From contig CM067523.1 in NCBI GenBank assembly GCA_034509495.1, positions 16,325,216 through 16,389,215 on the forward strand: a stretch of DNA of 64,000 nucleotides, in the 5' to 3' direction. Positions within the stretch are counted from its first letter, which is position 1. The number at the start of each line of letters is the position of its first letter. Positions 54,641 through 64,000 of the stretch are shown piece after piece. The position numbers and the translations under genes are program-made. The notes beneath the pieces are model-generated. The model did no database searches, had not been told where the DNA came from, and saw only the letters and a list, made by a program, of their open reading frames with translations. The stretch is from Acestrorhynchus altus (Eukaryota > Chordata > Actinopteri > Characiformes > Acestrorhynchidae).

Positions 54641-56584
54641 GTTTGTAAACACAGAAGGAGCTCCATTCATCTGGGCTGCCTGGCTGTGCCCACCAGAGGT
54701 GACATAGTAGAGGTAAGAGTGTTCTGGTCAGGCTGAGAAGGCAAACTCGACGCCCACCTCTTTCCAGCATATTACTGGCTAATGTACAGTCCCTGGACAA
54801 CAAACTAAGCAAATGTCAGGCATTTATCTGTTTCCAAAGAGAGACAAGTGACTGCAGCATTATATGCCTCATAGAGACATGCATGTCGATGGAGATCCCT
54901 AACAAAGCCATAGAGCCTGCTGGGTTCTCTCTGTACCACCTGGACAGAACAAAGTGGGTCTCTGGGAAGAGTAAAGGAGGATGTGTATGTTTTCTGATCA
55001 AGGATGTTTACTGCTGGTCAGATCAATAAGACTCTGCTCCAGGAAATCTATGCACTATCCAAGTGTATAGAGGACACAGACAGTTTGTTTTTACCCCAAC
55101 CAGAAGCCATGGCTTAACTGTGAAGTTTGTGTACCATTGCTTTCAAGTCTTGGAGGAGTTTAAAAAAGCCAGCTATGCTCTCCATAAGACCAGCAGCAAA
55201 ATGTGAGTACAGAGACAAAGTGGAAACACGGTTTAACACCAAAAGTTTCAGAAGCATGTGGCAGGGGTTAAACACAATCACAGACTCTCAATCCCTGAGC
55301 AGCACCAGCTGCTTTTTTTTTTTTTTTGGAGTGAGCCCATGGAGAAAGCGCCATATCCACAGTGGAGTCCAACCTATCCTTTGTCTCTGTAGCTGATGTG
55401 TGCAGTGTGTGTCAGCAACCGCAAAGGGCACTGGCCCAGATGGCATTCTGGGGTGTGTGCTTAAAACATGTACAAATCAGTTAGCAGGAGTCTTCACAGA
55501 CATTTTCAACACCTCTCTCTCCCTCTCAGTCATGCCAGCATGCTTCAAACTGGTCACCATTGTCCCTGTTCCAAAAACAGCCAGCATCATTTGCTTATAT
55601 GACTTGTGCCCATTTGCTCTGACCTGTGTCATAAGCAAGTTCTTTGAGAGGCTGGTCGGAGACTTCCTCATTGCCCAATGCAGTTTGTATACAGGCAGAA
55701 CAGATCCTCACCCTGGCCCTCTCCCACCTGGACAAAAACAATAAGCGAGAATGCGGATTGTGGACTACAGTTTAGCATATAACACCATCCTTCCCCTGAG
55801 GCTCCACATGAAGGTCTGGGATCTCTGTCTGAACCGCTGTCTGTGCAGCTGGATCCTAAACCTCCTAATGGGGTGTTGGCAGGTGGTGAGGTTGGGCAGA
55901 AACACCTGCTCCTCATTGACCCTCAACGCTGGAGACCCTTGACTGCACAGCCAGACTCCACAGCTCCAGTGTCAGGAGCCTGACCACCTCTCTGTTGGCT
56001 GCCTTGTTATCATTGGAGAGCAGATCTATGAACTGCCTTTCTCTAAACATCAGCCAGACTAAACATTTTCTAAACGTCAGCCAGGAGCTGATGGTGGACT
56101 TCAGGAAGGAGGAGAAAGAGCATTCACCTGTCTCCATCCACTGTGAAGAGGGTCAGCAGCATCAAGTTCATTGGTGTTTACATCTCTGAGTAGCTTATTT
56201 GGTCAGAAGACACCACACAGATGGTGAAGAAGGCACAACAGGGCTGCCTCACCACCTTGTACAGGAGAGAAATCTGCAGAAATCTGCTGACCTGGGTTCA
56301 GCTCCCAAACCTTCTGGATTTATACACTAACTGCTGTATGTGGAAGACCTGGCAGATTATAATGGACTCCACACACCCACCCACACTGTTCACAAATCTG
56401 CGCAGCAGAGGTATAGAAGAATGAGGACCAGATTCAGCCTTTTCAGAGACTGCTTCTTCCCTCTGGCCACCAGGCTGCTAAACAGTCACTGCACTAATAC
56501 TTTTAGTTTTACAGTCAATCCAGCTCACCTGTCTCATCACACCTTCACATGACAAGCTCTTTCTGCAACTGACTTCACCTCTTT
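54641..56584 (+). pseudogene. Rex1/CR1-like LINE relic, second copy of the 31-36 kb family
   Basis: The copy spans endonuclease to ORF2 end with many frame breaks. Endonuclease blocks are SPWTTN/'DNKLSKCQAFICFQRE' (near 54,800-54,835), 'IICLIETCMSMEI' and 'AIEPAGFSLYHLDRTKW'. Most of the endonuclease C-terminus and linker start is deleted near 55,060-55,090. The linker then continues with 'QKPWLNCEV' and 'CEYRDKVETRFNTKS'. RT has GPDGILGCVLKTCTNQLAGV (from 55,432), FTDIFNTSLSLSVMPACFKL, VTIVPVPKTASIICLYDLCP and FFERLVGDF. The end has 'WKTWQIIMDSTHP' and 'FRDCFFPLATRLLNSH'. It is close to the LINE at 31.15-36.06 kb but has different deletions. Confidence 0.83.
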
Positions 56585-56740
56585 TGGTGCTGGACCCATG
56601 TCCGGATAAATGGCGAGGGTTGTGTCAGGAAGGGCATCTGGCATAAAACTTGTGCCAAAACTATAATGCAGATCATAAATATAATGATCAGCTGTAGCGA
56701 CCCCTAAAGGGAGCAGCCGAAAGAAGAAGGAGGAGCAGCA
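56585..56740 (+). mobile_element. RTE-type LINE 3' tail
   Basis: The order 'aatggcgagggttgtgtcag', 'gaagggcatctggcataaaa', 'ctgtagcgacccctaaaggg' and 'agcagccgaaagaagaagga' is that of the 3' end of a common fish RTE-type LINE, which finishes in a GAA-rich tail. The copy is a strongly truncated insertion within or next to the previous LINE's 3' UTR. Confidence 0.7.
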
Positions 56741-57919
56741 GTTGGCTGCTCAGTTACACTTTACACACTTACCAAGACACTCCCTCTGTATCCACTAAAA
56801 TCTAACAATATCTTCTCACACTTAAGTTACATATTATTCTGTACCCAGTGCACATGTAAATATAGAGAGATTGGACTGCTAATTTCCTGGAATCAAGGGT
56901 CACTTTTTTACAGTCATTTTCTGGCACCCCAGCTTTTAAGAAAAACAGAAAGGAATTTAATTATGGAGTCTCTTATATTATTGTCATTCCCTAAAACAGG
57001 TGAAAACTCATCTTAGTTGATGTGTTTACTTAAAATTTCCCAAAACGTCTAACCAACCACAATAGAATGTCTCATAGTACCTAAAAGACAATTATATTAT
57101 AGACATGTGTTGTATAACAATATTGTACAATTATTTGTTATGTAGACTTTATTTAAGAACAGTGGTTTAATTTTATTTAGGCTTTATTTGTTTAGAATAG
57201 TTATATTCCAATTTAAATATTTTTAGTTAAAGGTTCACTGTTCTTTTGGGTACATTTGTATTATGCTACTATACTATCACTTTATCAGTGGCAATAAAAG
57301 GTTTTAAAATGGCAATTACATTTATTTTTTGTGGGACAATATATCATCCACGCAATAACAGTTTTGTGACAGGCCTAGTTGCTCCTTTTCATCAATAAAG
57401 CATGTTTTTATGTTATTTTTGTTCAAATGGTATGGCAATGTATTTTTTACAGAGTGTTTTTTAAAATTACACATTTTAATAAACATTGTTTTAATCTTTT
57501 TCTGTGTAGAAAATCTTGTAAAATTTACTTGATAACTTGTAAATGTTTTTTTTTTTTTTACAGTGTATGTGGTAGGGCTGCACAAAATATTGTTTCAGCA
57601 TTGTCATCGCAATGTATACATGGACAAGTCACATAAGGCAACTGTCAAGTCACAAAAGGAATTAGCCCTGTTCTCCATTTTCCATGATATATCTACCAGA
57701 GGCAGATTTTATCTACGTAATATCATTTAATTTACTTCAACCTTTGATTTACAAAATGCATCAAGACTTGTTGGATCACTCACTTTTGAAGAAATATGCT
57801 TACTTAAAGTACTATATTTTTTAAAAACACAATACATATTGCAGAACAATAAATTACTGCAATGTTTGTTTTTTCCCCCCAGTATCATTCAGCCCTAGTA
57901 TGTGGAATTCAAAGTTTCA
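56741..57919. other. Unassigned intronic DNA
   Basis: AT-rich. The first 130 bases may still be the 3' UTR of the LINE that ends before the RTE tail. Otherwise nothing is recognised. Confidence 0.4.
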
Positions 57920-59279
57920 TACACTGCTTAAACACATTTTAACTCCAAGTAAATCAAACTTCTGTGAAAGCAAACTGCCCACGTAGGAAGCAGCATTGAT
58001 TGACAATCAATTTCACATGGTGTTGTGCGAATGGAATAGACAACAGGTTGAAATTATTGGCATTTAGCAAGACACACTCAATAAAGGAGTGGTTCAGCAG
58101 GTGGGGACCACAGACCACTTCTCAGTACCTATGCTTTCTGGCTGATGTTTTGGTCACTTTTGAATGTTGGTGGTGCTTTCACACTTGTGGTAGCATGAGA
58201 TGGACTCTACAACCCATACAAGTGGCTCAGGCCGTGCAGCTCATCCAGGATGGCACATCAATGCAGACTGTGGCAAGATGGTTTGCTGTGTCTGTCAGCG
58301 TAGTGTCCAGAGGCTGGAGGCGCTACCAGGAGACAGGCCAATACACCAGACTCCATGAGGATGGTATGATGTCCACAGATGGGGTTTGTGCTCACAGTCC
58401 AACACTGTGCAGGACACTTGGCATTTGCCAGAGAACACCAGGATTGGCAAATTCGCCACTGGCACCCTGTGCTCTTCACAGATGAAAGCAGGTTCACACT
58501 GAGCACGGACAGACGTGACAGAGTCTGGAGATGCCATGGAGAGTGATCGGCTGCCTGCAACATCCTTCAGCATGACCGGTTTGGCAGTGGGTCAGTAATG
58601 GTGTGGAGTGGCATTTCTTTGGAGGGCCGCACAGCCCTCTATGTGCCAGCCAGAGGTAGCGTGACTGCCATTAGGTACCGAGATGATATCCTTAGACCCC
58701 TTGTGAGACCATATGCTGGTGCAGTTGGCCCTGGGTTCCTCCTAATGCAGGACAGTGCTAGACCTGTCAGTGCTGGAGTCTGTCAGCAGTTCCTGCAAGA
58801 TGAAGGCATTGAAGCTATGGACTGGCCCGCTCATTCCCCAGAACTTAATCCGATTGGGCACATCTGGGACATCCACCAATGTCACGTTGCACCACAGACT
58901 GTCCAGGAGTTGGCGGATGCTTTAGTCCAGGTCTGGGAGGAGACCATCCACCACCTCATAAGGAGCATGCCCAGGCGTTGTAGGGAGGTCATACAGGCAC
59001 ATGGAGGCCATACACTACTGAGCCTCATTTTGACTTGTTTTAAGGACATTACATGAAAGTTGGATTAGTCTGTAGTGTGTTTTTTCACTTTAATGTTGTG
59101 TGTGACTCCAAATCCAGGCCTCCATTGGTTAATAAATTTGATTTCCATTGATGATTTGTGTGTGATTTTGTTTTCAGCACATTCAACTTTGTACAGAACA
59201 AAGTACTCAATGAGAATATTTCATTCATTCAGATCTAGGATGTTATTTGAGTGTTCCCTTTATTTTTTTGAGCAGTGTA
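57920..59279 (+). mobile_element. Tc1/mariner-type element with internal deletion
   Basis: TACACTGCT at the left end and its complement AGCAGTGTA at the right end (59,271-59,279) are the outermost bases of the terminal inverted repeats. The left repeat is shortened by a deletion. This lineage is different from the Tc1 copies at 37.8 and 53 kb. The transposase gene inside is broken (see the separate entry). Confidence 0.85.
58200..59022 (+). pseudogene. Tc1/mariner-type transposase, inactivated
   Basis: The N-terminal part reads PIQVAQAVQLIQDGTSMQTV, then ARWFAVSVSVVSRGWRRYQE, a helix-turn-helix DNA-binding region. After TGQYTR the frame jumps to LHEDGM, so a stretch of the DNA-binding/linker domain is deleted near 58,350. 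After frame changes, the catalytic domain continues in 58,598-59,056 with VWSGISLEGRTALYVPARGS, LLMQDSARPVSAGVCQQFLQ and WPAHSPELNPIGHIWDIHQC. It ends PQTVQELADALVQVWEE and RSMPRRCREVIQAHGGH. In the SPELNPI-x-HIW block the catalytic glutamate position is glycine. With the deletion and frame breaks, the enzyme cannot work. Confidence 0.85.
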
Positions 59280-59879
59280 TTTCCCCTCTTCGTCATGGAT
59301 TTTCACAACTGCATTCTTTCCTGCTAAGCTCACTTTTCCTTTGCACCTTGGACATCAGCTTTTTTTTCCAGAGACTGAAGAAGGGATGCACTCAAAGCCT
59401 GAAAATTCTCATACCCAGTTATGTTTTCCCTAAATTACTAAAAGTGATAACGGTTGGGAAGAGAATGGCATTTAGAGACAGGGATTTGGACAAAAACAGA
59501 TTTGTATTGAATGATGGAAATTAAAAAGTCACTGTGTGGTTTTCCTCTTGCTGGAGTTTGGAGTGTTAAACTGTAGCATCAATTGTTTGAGGGCTTGAAT
59601 GTGTGTGTTGTATCTTTGATTCACCATATATTCAGACGTTACCCTGGGCCTCTTAGGACTGGAGCAGAGATACAAATCCTGCTGATTATGGGGCTAAGGT
59701 GTTTCTTTATTCGCTCTGTTGTACATGGGTTTATTGGGCAGATAATGCTGAGGAATGTTTAAGGTGCAAGTCTGTACATGAAGACTCATGTTCTGATGAT
59801 GTAAGCATACAGTGACTATCATATCTGAAGTTTAATTTAACAGCAGGGGCTCTTGGGTGAGTCTAATGTTCAATACTGT
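59280..59879. other. Unassigned intronic DNA
   Basis: No feature recognised. Confidence 0.4.
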
Positions 59880-59999
59880 TTGCCTACTGGCTGCTCATTT
59901 GAGGCTTGGACCCGGATCCTTGTAAAGCTGCTTTGTGACAACGTTCTGTTGTAAAAAGCGCTATATAAATAAAATTTGATTGATTGATTGATTGATTGA
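59880..59999 (+). mobile_element. L2 LINE 3' tail
   Basis: 'gtaaagctgctttgtgacaa' followed by 'aaaagcgctatataaataaa' and (TTGA)n is the same 3' terminus type as the L2 copy at 13,425-13,497. It is 5'-truncated to about 120 bases. Confidence 0.75.
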
Positions 60000-61690
60000 A
60001 TTCATCCTCATAATGAAAAAGATTATGAGGAGTTACAGTACAAATGGAGTAGTCTTAAAGAGCTTTTGGTCTTGATGTACTCATGTGTGGGTCATTTTAC
60101 TGAAAGACACTACATAAACAGCTTGACAATAGCTAGCTAGCAGAGTATGCAATCATTGATTGTGGCTGGCAGCAAAACATTGCTACTGTGGTGGTGTTAT
60201 ACAGGCTACATCTGTGGCAGTAATTCAGAATTGCTAGCATGGTATTAGTATGTTGGCTATTGGCCTACTCTAACATTGCTACCACAGCGATAGCACATTG
60301 ACTATGGTCTTCGACCAAAATCGATTAGAGAAATGTGACAGTAATTTAAGCCTTCATTCTAGAAGGTTTTTTTGGTACTGCTGTTTGATTAGTGACTTCT
60401 TTAGTGTCTTTAATATAGGTCAGTGGACTGCTTGCCTGTCTTTTTTCATTACACAATGTTTTGATGTTGACTTGGTTGAAAATTTCCTTTCTCCACTCAG
60501 CCTGTGCCAGTATGACTCCATTTTTACATAATGGTTCATCCACTCCATTGAATAGCTGCTCAGTCTGTTTGTTTTCACTGCAGCTCTGTGTCCAGACTGA
60601 GGAATAATGGTTGTAAACATTAATGGCAGCAGTAATATGTGTGTTCCATCATTCTGTGGTTGAAATATGTCGTGAAATTTTTCTAGTTGAGGGCCTTTGA
60701 CAGAGTCTGTTTATTTATTTATTATTATTTTTTTACAGATGTAATTTTTAATGCAGTGGCAGCTTCACTTTCAGATTTTTAGAGCAAGAAACATGTGATA
60801 TCACTAATTGACTGTTAACTGTTAGTCATTCCACCCAGTGTAAGTGGAGGGTTTTTAACATCACTTTCTGTCCTGTCTGAACAAATGCAGATATCACATT
60901 TTCAGAGTCTGCTTCACCAGCTGGAACCTCTTTCCATACACATACACCAAATATTTATGGACATATTCTAATTAGACAATTGCTGACACTGTTGTGCAAT
61001 TTCTCATCAAATCCCTACTTGTGTAATCCCTGTAGAGAAGTATTGCCAATATACTAGGCAGTCACTACTCTACTGCCAATAGAACAGGATTCTCAGATAG
61101 AGAGTAGAGTTTCCTGAACCTATTGGCACCATACCTAAAGCCATAGTTGCGAGTCATGTTGCTCTCCTTCATGTGCAGAAGTGCCATTATTAAGGGTAGG
61201 AGGTGCCCTCTCCATGGTTTAATTTTGTGTGTTTGTATGTGGGTGTGTGTAAGTGGTGTAGAGTTGTCTGGCTGTGTGCCCATACATGCCATGTGATCCT
61301 CAGATGCCAGTGCAATTTAAGGGGAGGGACAGACGGACCATTGCTTCTGTCCCACTGAGACAGGAGTGGCAATGGTGCCCCCTGCATCCACCTCTCCTTC
61401 ACCTCCTGGGGCTTGAAATCTGGCAGTTCAATGTCTGTTATACATCAGCACTTAGAGTGCTTCAGCTCACTTCCACCTTCCTCTCAGGATGAGATTCATT
61501 ATGCATAATGTAATATTATCTTAATATTTCAAAAGTTTTTTGAGACACATTTTAGCTAATCACAGCTTGTCACTCATTACCTCAAAGGATGTCTGCTAGT
61601 AAATTAGCTGTACCTTTTTGTTTGTGTTCTCTGTCATACTTTAAGCCTTCATTTGCAGTTACCTCAATTACATCAGTTACCAATCTCTGC
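60000..61690. other. Unassigned intronic DNA
   Basis: No exon or clear transposon. A weak DNA-transposon-like word ('ccaaatatttatggacatat') occurs near 60,946-60,966. Confidence 0.4.
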
Positions 61691-62830
61691 AACATTTGTA
61701 TATTCATTATATTTCCAATTAATGGACACCCCGTCTAATGAATGTTTTCAAGTAACACCACACTGGTGATTCTGGATGAGGTGCACAAATGCCTTTATGT
61801 CTAATGTCTTTAGTTCAAGTGAGAAGTTTTATTTGTCACATATGTGACCAGCTTGGGATTACCCCATTATGACCAGCATCCACTCCTCCAGAACACTGAA
61901 TTGCTTAGAGCAAGGAAGTGGTAATAAAGGTTGCTGATATTGCTCTTTAAAAACCTTGATTTCGTCTGAAATGGCGAATGAACAGGTGTCCCAATAGTTT
62001 TATTTAAATTTAATTTACTGGTAACTTGCACCTTCAAACTACATCTGCTGCATTTTATGCACTTTGCCTGCGCTGCTTTTCTTGCCCCAATACTGTTAAC
62101 TCCTTGGAAGTGTACAGTTGTTTGTCATTCTGCTGTTCAGTTATTTGGTTATCAGTTATGGGTATTTGTGAAAGTATAAACATTGAACTGTAATGGATTT
62201 TGACTTCCTGATGACCTGTTTACACCTGCCATTAACTTGGGTTTTTGTGTCTAAATAGTATCTGGATTTACTTTGACACTTACTTACATTTGTTGTTAAA
62301 ATGTGTCCACAGTGTGGTCAGATGAGATCTGATTGTACTGTTCTGCATAACAAAAATATCAGTGCATGCATCTTTTCAGTTTTATGTCATGTAACAGTAT
62401 CTTAAAAAAATCCTGCTATGGTAGTCTCTGAAGAGTTTAAAATAAGGGTGGTGGTTCTACAATGCAGTGGAACAATAAATGGGTTTTCAGATTCTTGTAA
62501 TGAAACAACAGACTTATTTAAATTGCGAGACAATAAACTCCGGAAACGCACAAAGACATAGATGAGAGAGATATACTAAGATAGAAAAAGCAAGAGAGAG
62601 AGTTAAGTAAAAAATATAATTAATATTAAAGAAACTAATATAATATTAATGAGTAACTATTTTGTTTTTTTTCTGCCAGACATATTTACAAGGAAAGTCC
62701 TATTCTATTGTCAGTAGTTCTTTACCAGCACTAGTCAATCTGCTTTTGTACGTTTTTGTCAGCAATAGGTGCAACATAAAGCATTTTCATTACAAGGGGT
62801 GTCCACAAACGTTTGGACATGTAGTGTTAT
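61691..62830. mobile_element. Scattered DNA-transposon terminus relics
   Basis: 'taatggacaccccgtctaatga' (61,721), 'gaatgaacaggtgtcccaat' (61,975) and 'aggggtgtccacaaacgtttggacat' (62,796) type words match the termini of the family seen at 16,210. They seem to belong to two or more broken copies. Coding sequence is absent. Confidence 0.4.
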
Positions 62831-63105
62831 TCCGCCTGCCCTGTTTGGAGAGGTTGCACTATCCTTGTGTCTGGCCCTGGTTGCCGACTGTCTCGGTCGT
62901 GGGAAAGACTGAAATTACATCGCTCTCAGGGCCAGTTATTTTCAGCTGTTATGAGAGTGGTAGAGGGCAGATGCTCAGTCCTCTGGCCCCCTCAAAGCAG
63001 GACTGTCCCGTCAGCTTCTGTCCCATTACCAGAACTGAGTGAGAATGCTGTGTGCCACATCCCCAGGTGAGTGAGAACACTCAGATGAGTCCCTGTAAGA
63101 CTGCA
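62831..63105. other. Unassigned intronic DNA
   Basis: GC-richer stretch with open frames on the plus strand but no recognisable motif. Confidence 0.35.
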
Positions 63106-63106
63106 T

Positions 63107-63160
<54 letters not shown>
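63106..63160. repeat. (TG)n microsatellite
   Basis: About 26 TG units ending in a short GC alternation. Confidence 0.97.
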
Positions 63161-63163
<3 letters not shown>

Positions 63164-63919
63164 CACGCACTGGTGTCAGCTTTTAGGTCAGACTGAAGAG
63201 GGGGCAGGTTATCTCAGCCAGGCTGCTTTATTTAGAACTGTAGTGCATAATAAGCTTCATAGGGTACCTATAAACAGAAAACGAGCAAATTAACAAAACC
63301 AGGAAAATAATGGTAATGGCCTGTGCCACATTAAAACATGTATATTGTCAGTGATACATCTTTACAAAGGAAATGTATAACTAAACTTATGATTTATCAG
63401 CTTTCTTCAACCTCTAATGAAAAATGTGTATTCTGCTGTAACAATACAATTCCCCCAGTGGGATAATGGACTTCTATTTTAACCCATTTCTCAGTAAAAA
63501 AAACAGCTTTTACTTCAAATTGGTGGTTGCTTCAGGCCATTCCACAACATTTCCATTGGCCATTCTAAAACATTAATTTTATTCTTCCTTAACCATTATT
63601 TTGATATAACCATTTGTGTGCTTACGGTTGATGTCTTGGTGATGATCTCCAGTAGTACGTAGCACCTTATTATATTCACTGTTACTGTGAACAGTTAAGC
63701 AAATTGTTAAAAAGTTAAAGATGAAACACTAACAGTTTTAACAATACTGTTTGTACAATTTGTACACTAACAAAGGTAGTACTTTCCGTTTTCAAATAGA
63801 ACCCTAGGATATTTGAGCACTCAAACTGAGGTCTCAGTCCTTAATTAGCCTATTAGGTTTTATTTTTTTTAACTTCATTTTATTTCCATTTTCCATCCCA
63901 ATGTACTGTGCCATTGTTA
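63161..63919. other. Unassigned intronic DNA
   Basis: AT-rich, nothing recognised. Confidence 0.4.
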
Positions 63920-64000
63920 TGTGCTCTCCGGTGTTGACCAGAGGAGGATGGGTTCCTCTCTTGAGCCTTGGTTCCTCTCAAGGCTTCTTCCTCCTAAACT
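63920..64000 (+). mobile_element. L2 LINE 3' UTR, cut by window end
   Basis: 'ttgaccagaggaggatgggt', 'gagcc' and 'ggttcctc', then 'aaggcttcttcctcc', match the L2 3' UTR at 13,215-13,280. The rest lies outside the window. Confidence 0.75.

Noticed and set aside
61065..61492. Overlapping frames on both strands
   Set aside because: Short, without motif or splice sites; probably chance open frames in GC-richer DNA.
62662..63070. 126-codon plus-strand frame near the TG repeat
   Set aside because: It begins in a DNA-transposon relic and shows no protein motif; I considered it as an nfatc3 exon and found no NFAT pattern.

Overview
The window reads as vertebrate nuclear DNA, most likely from a teleost fish. 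It is AT-rich, full of (TA)n and (TG)n microsatellites, and densely packed with transposon families typical of fish: Rex1/CR1-like, L2 and L1-like LINEs, an RTE-type LINE tail, Ty3/Gypsy and BEL/Pao LTR elements, and several Tc1/mariner lineages. I cannot name the species. There are no bacterial-type operons, rRNA genes or CRISPR arrays.

Only one host gene can be supported: the promoter and first coding exon of an NFAT-family transcription factor, best matched to nfatc3. It lies on the + strand around 48.5-49.1 kb. The predicted N-terminus carries the ELDF block of NFAT proteins, followed by a proline run and a good splice donor. I could not find exon 2, so 49,119 to the window end is probably intron 1.

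Layout: 1-5 kb is mostly unassigned with microsatellites. 5.3-7.3 kb is a broken BEL/Pao pol. 7.5-8.8 kb is a minus-strand LINE. 9.8-14.3 kb mixes a Tc1 relic, a minus-strand Gypsy-like element (integrase 10.4-11.0 kb, gag zinc knuckle 13.8 kb) and plus-strand LINE insertions. 15.0-15.8 kb is a solo LTR with a 5-bp target duplication. 17.9-29.4 kb is a nest: Gypsy gag, a minus-strand Gypsy-like gag/protease/RT, an internally deleted LINE, and a Gypsy pol split by a nearly full-length L2. 31.0-36.0 kb is a LINE carrying three separate insertions, one of them an L1 copy with an 18-bp target-site duplication. 37.8-39.25 kb is a Tc1 element with an intact 340-residue transposase but a lost right end. 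40.1-41.4 kb is an L2-type LINE. 43.1-45.8 kb is a satellite with higher-order structure, followed by a 500-N gap. 46.3-48.2 kb is a minisatellite of about 48-bp units, most with a small inverted repeat, ending about 0.35 kb before a consensus CRE in the nfatc3 promoter region. 49.1-64 kb holds intronic transposon relics: two Tc1 lineages, a second copy of the LINE family, and RTE and L2 tails.

Apart from nfatc3, the coding sequence is transposon-derived and nearly all of it is broken. The exceptions are the Tc1 transposase at 38.0-39.0 kb (open and catalytically complete) and the L1 C-terminal domain at 33.0-34.3 kb (one stop codon).
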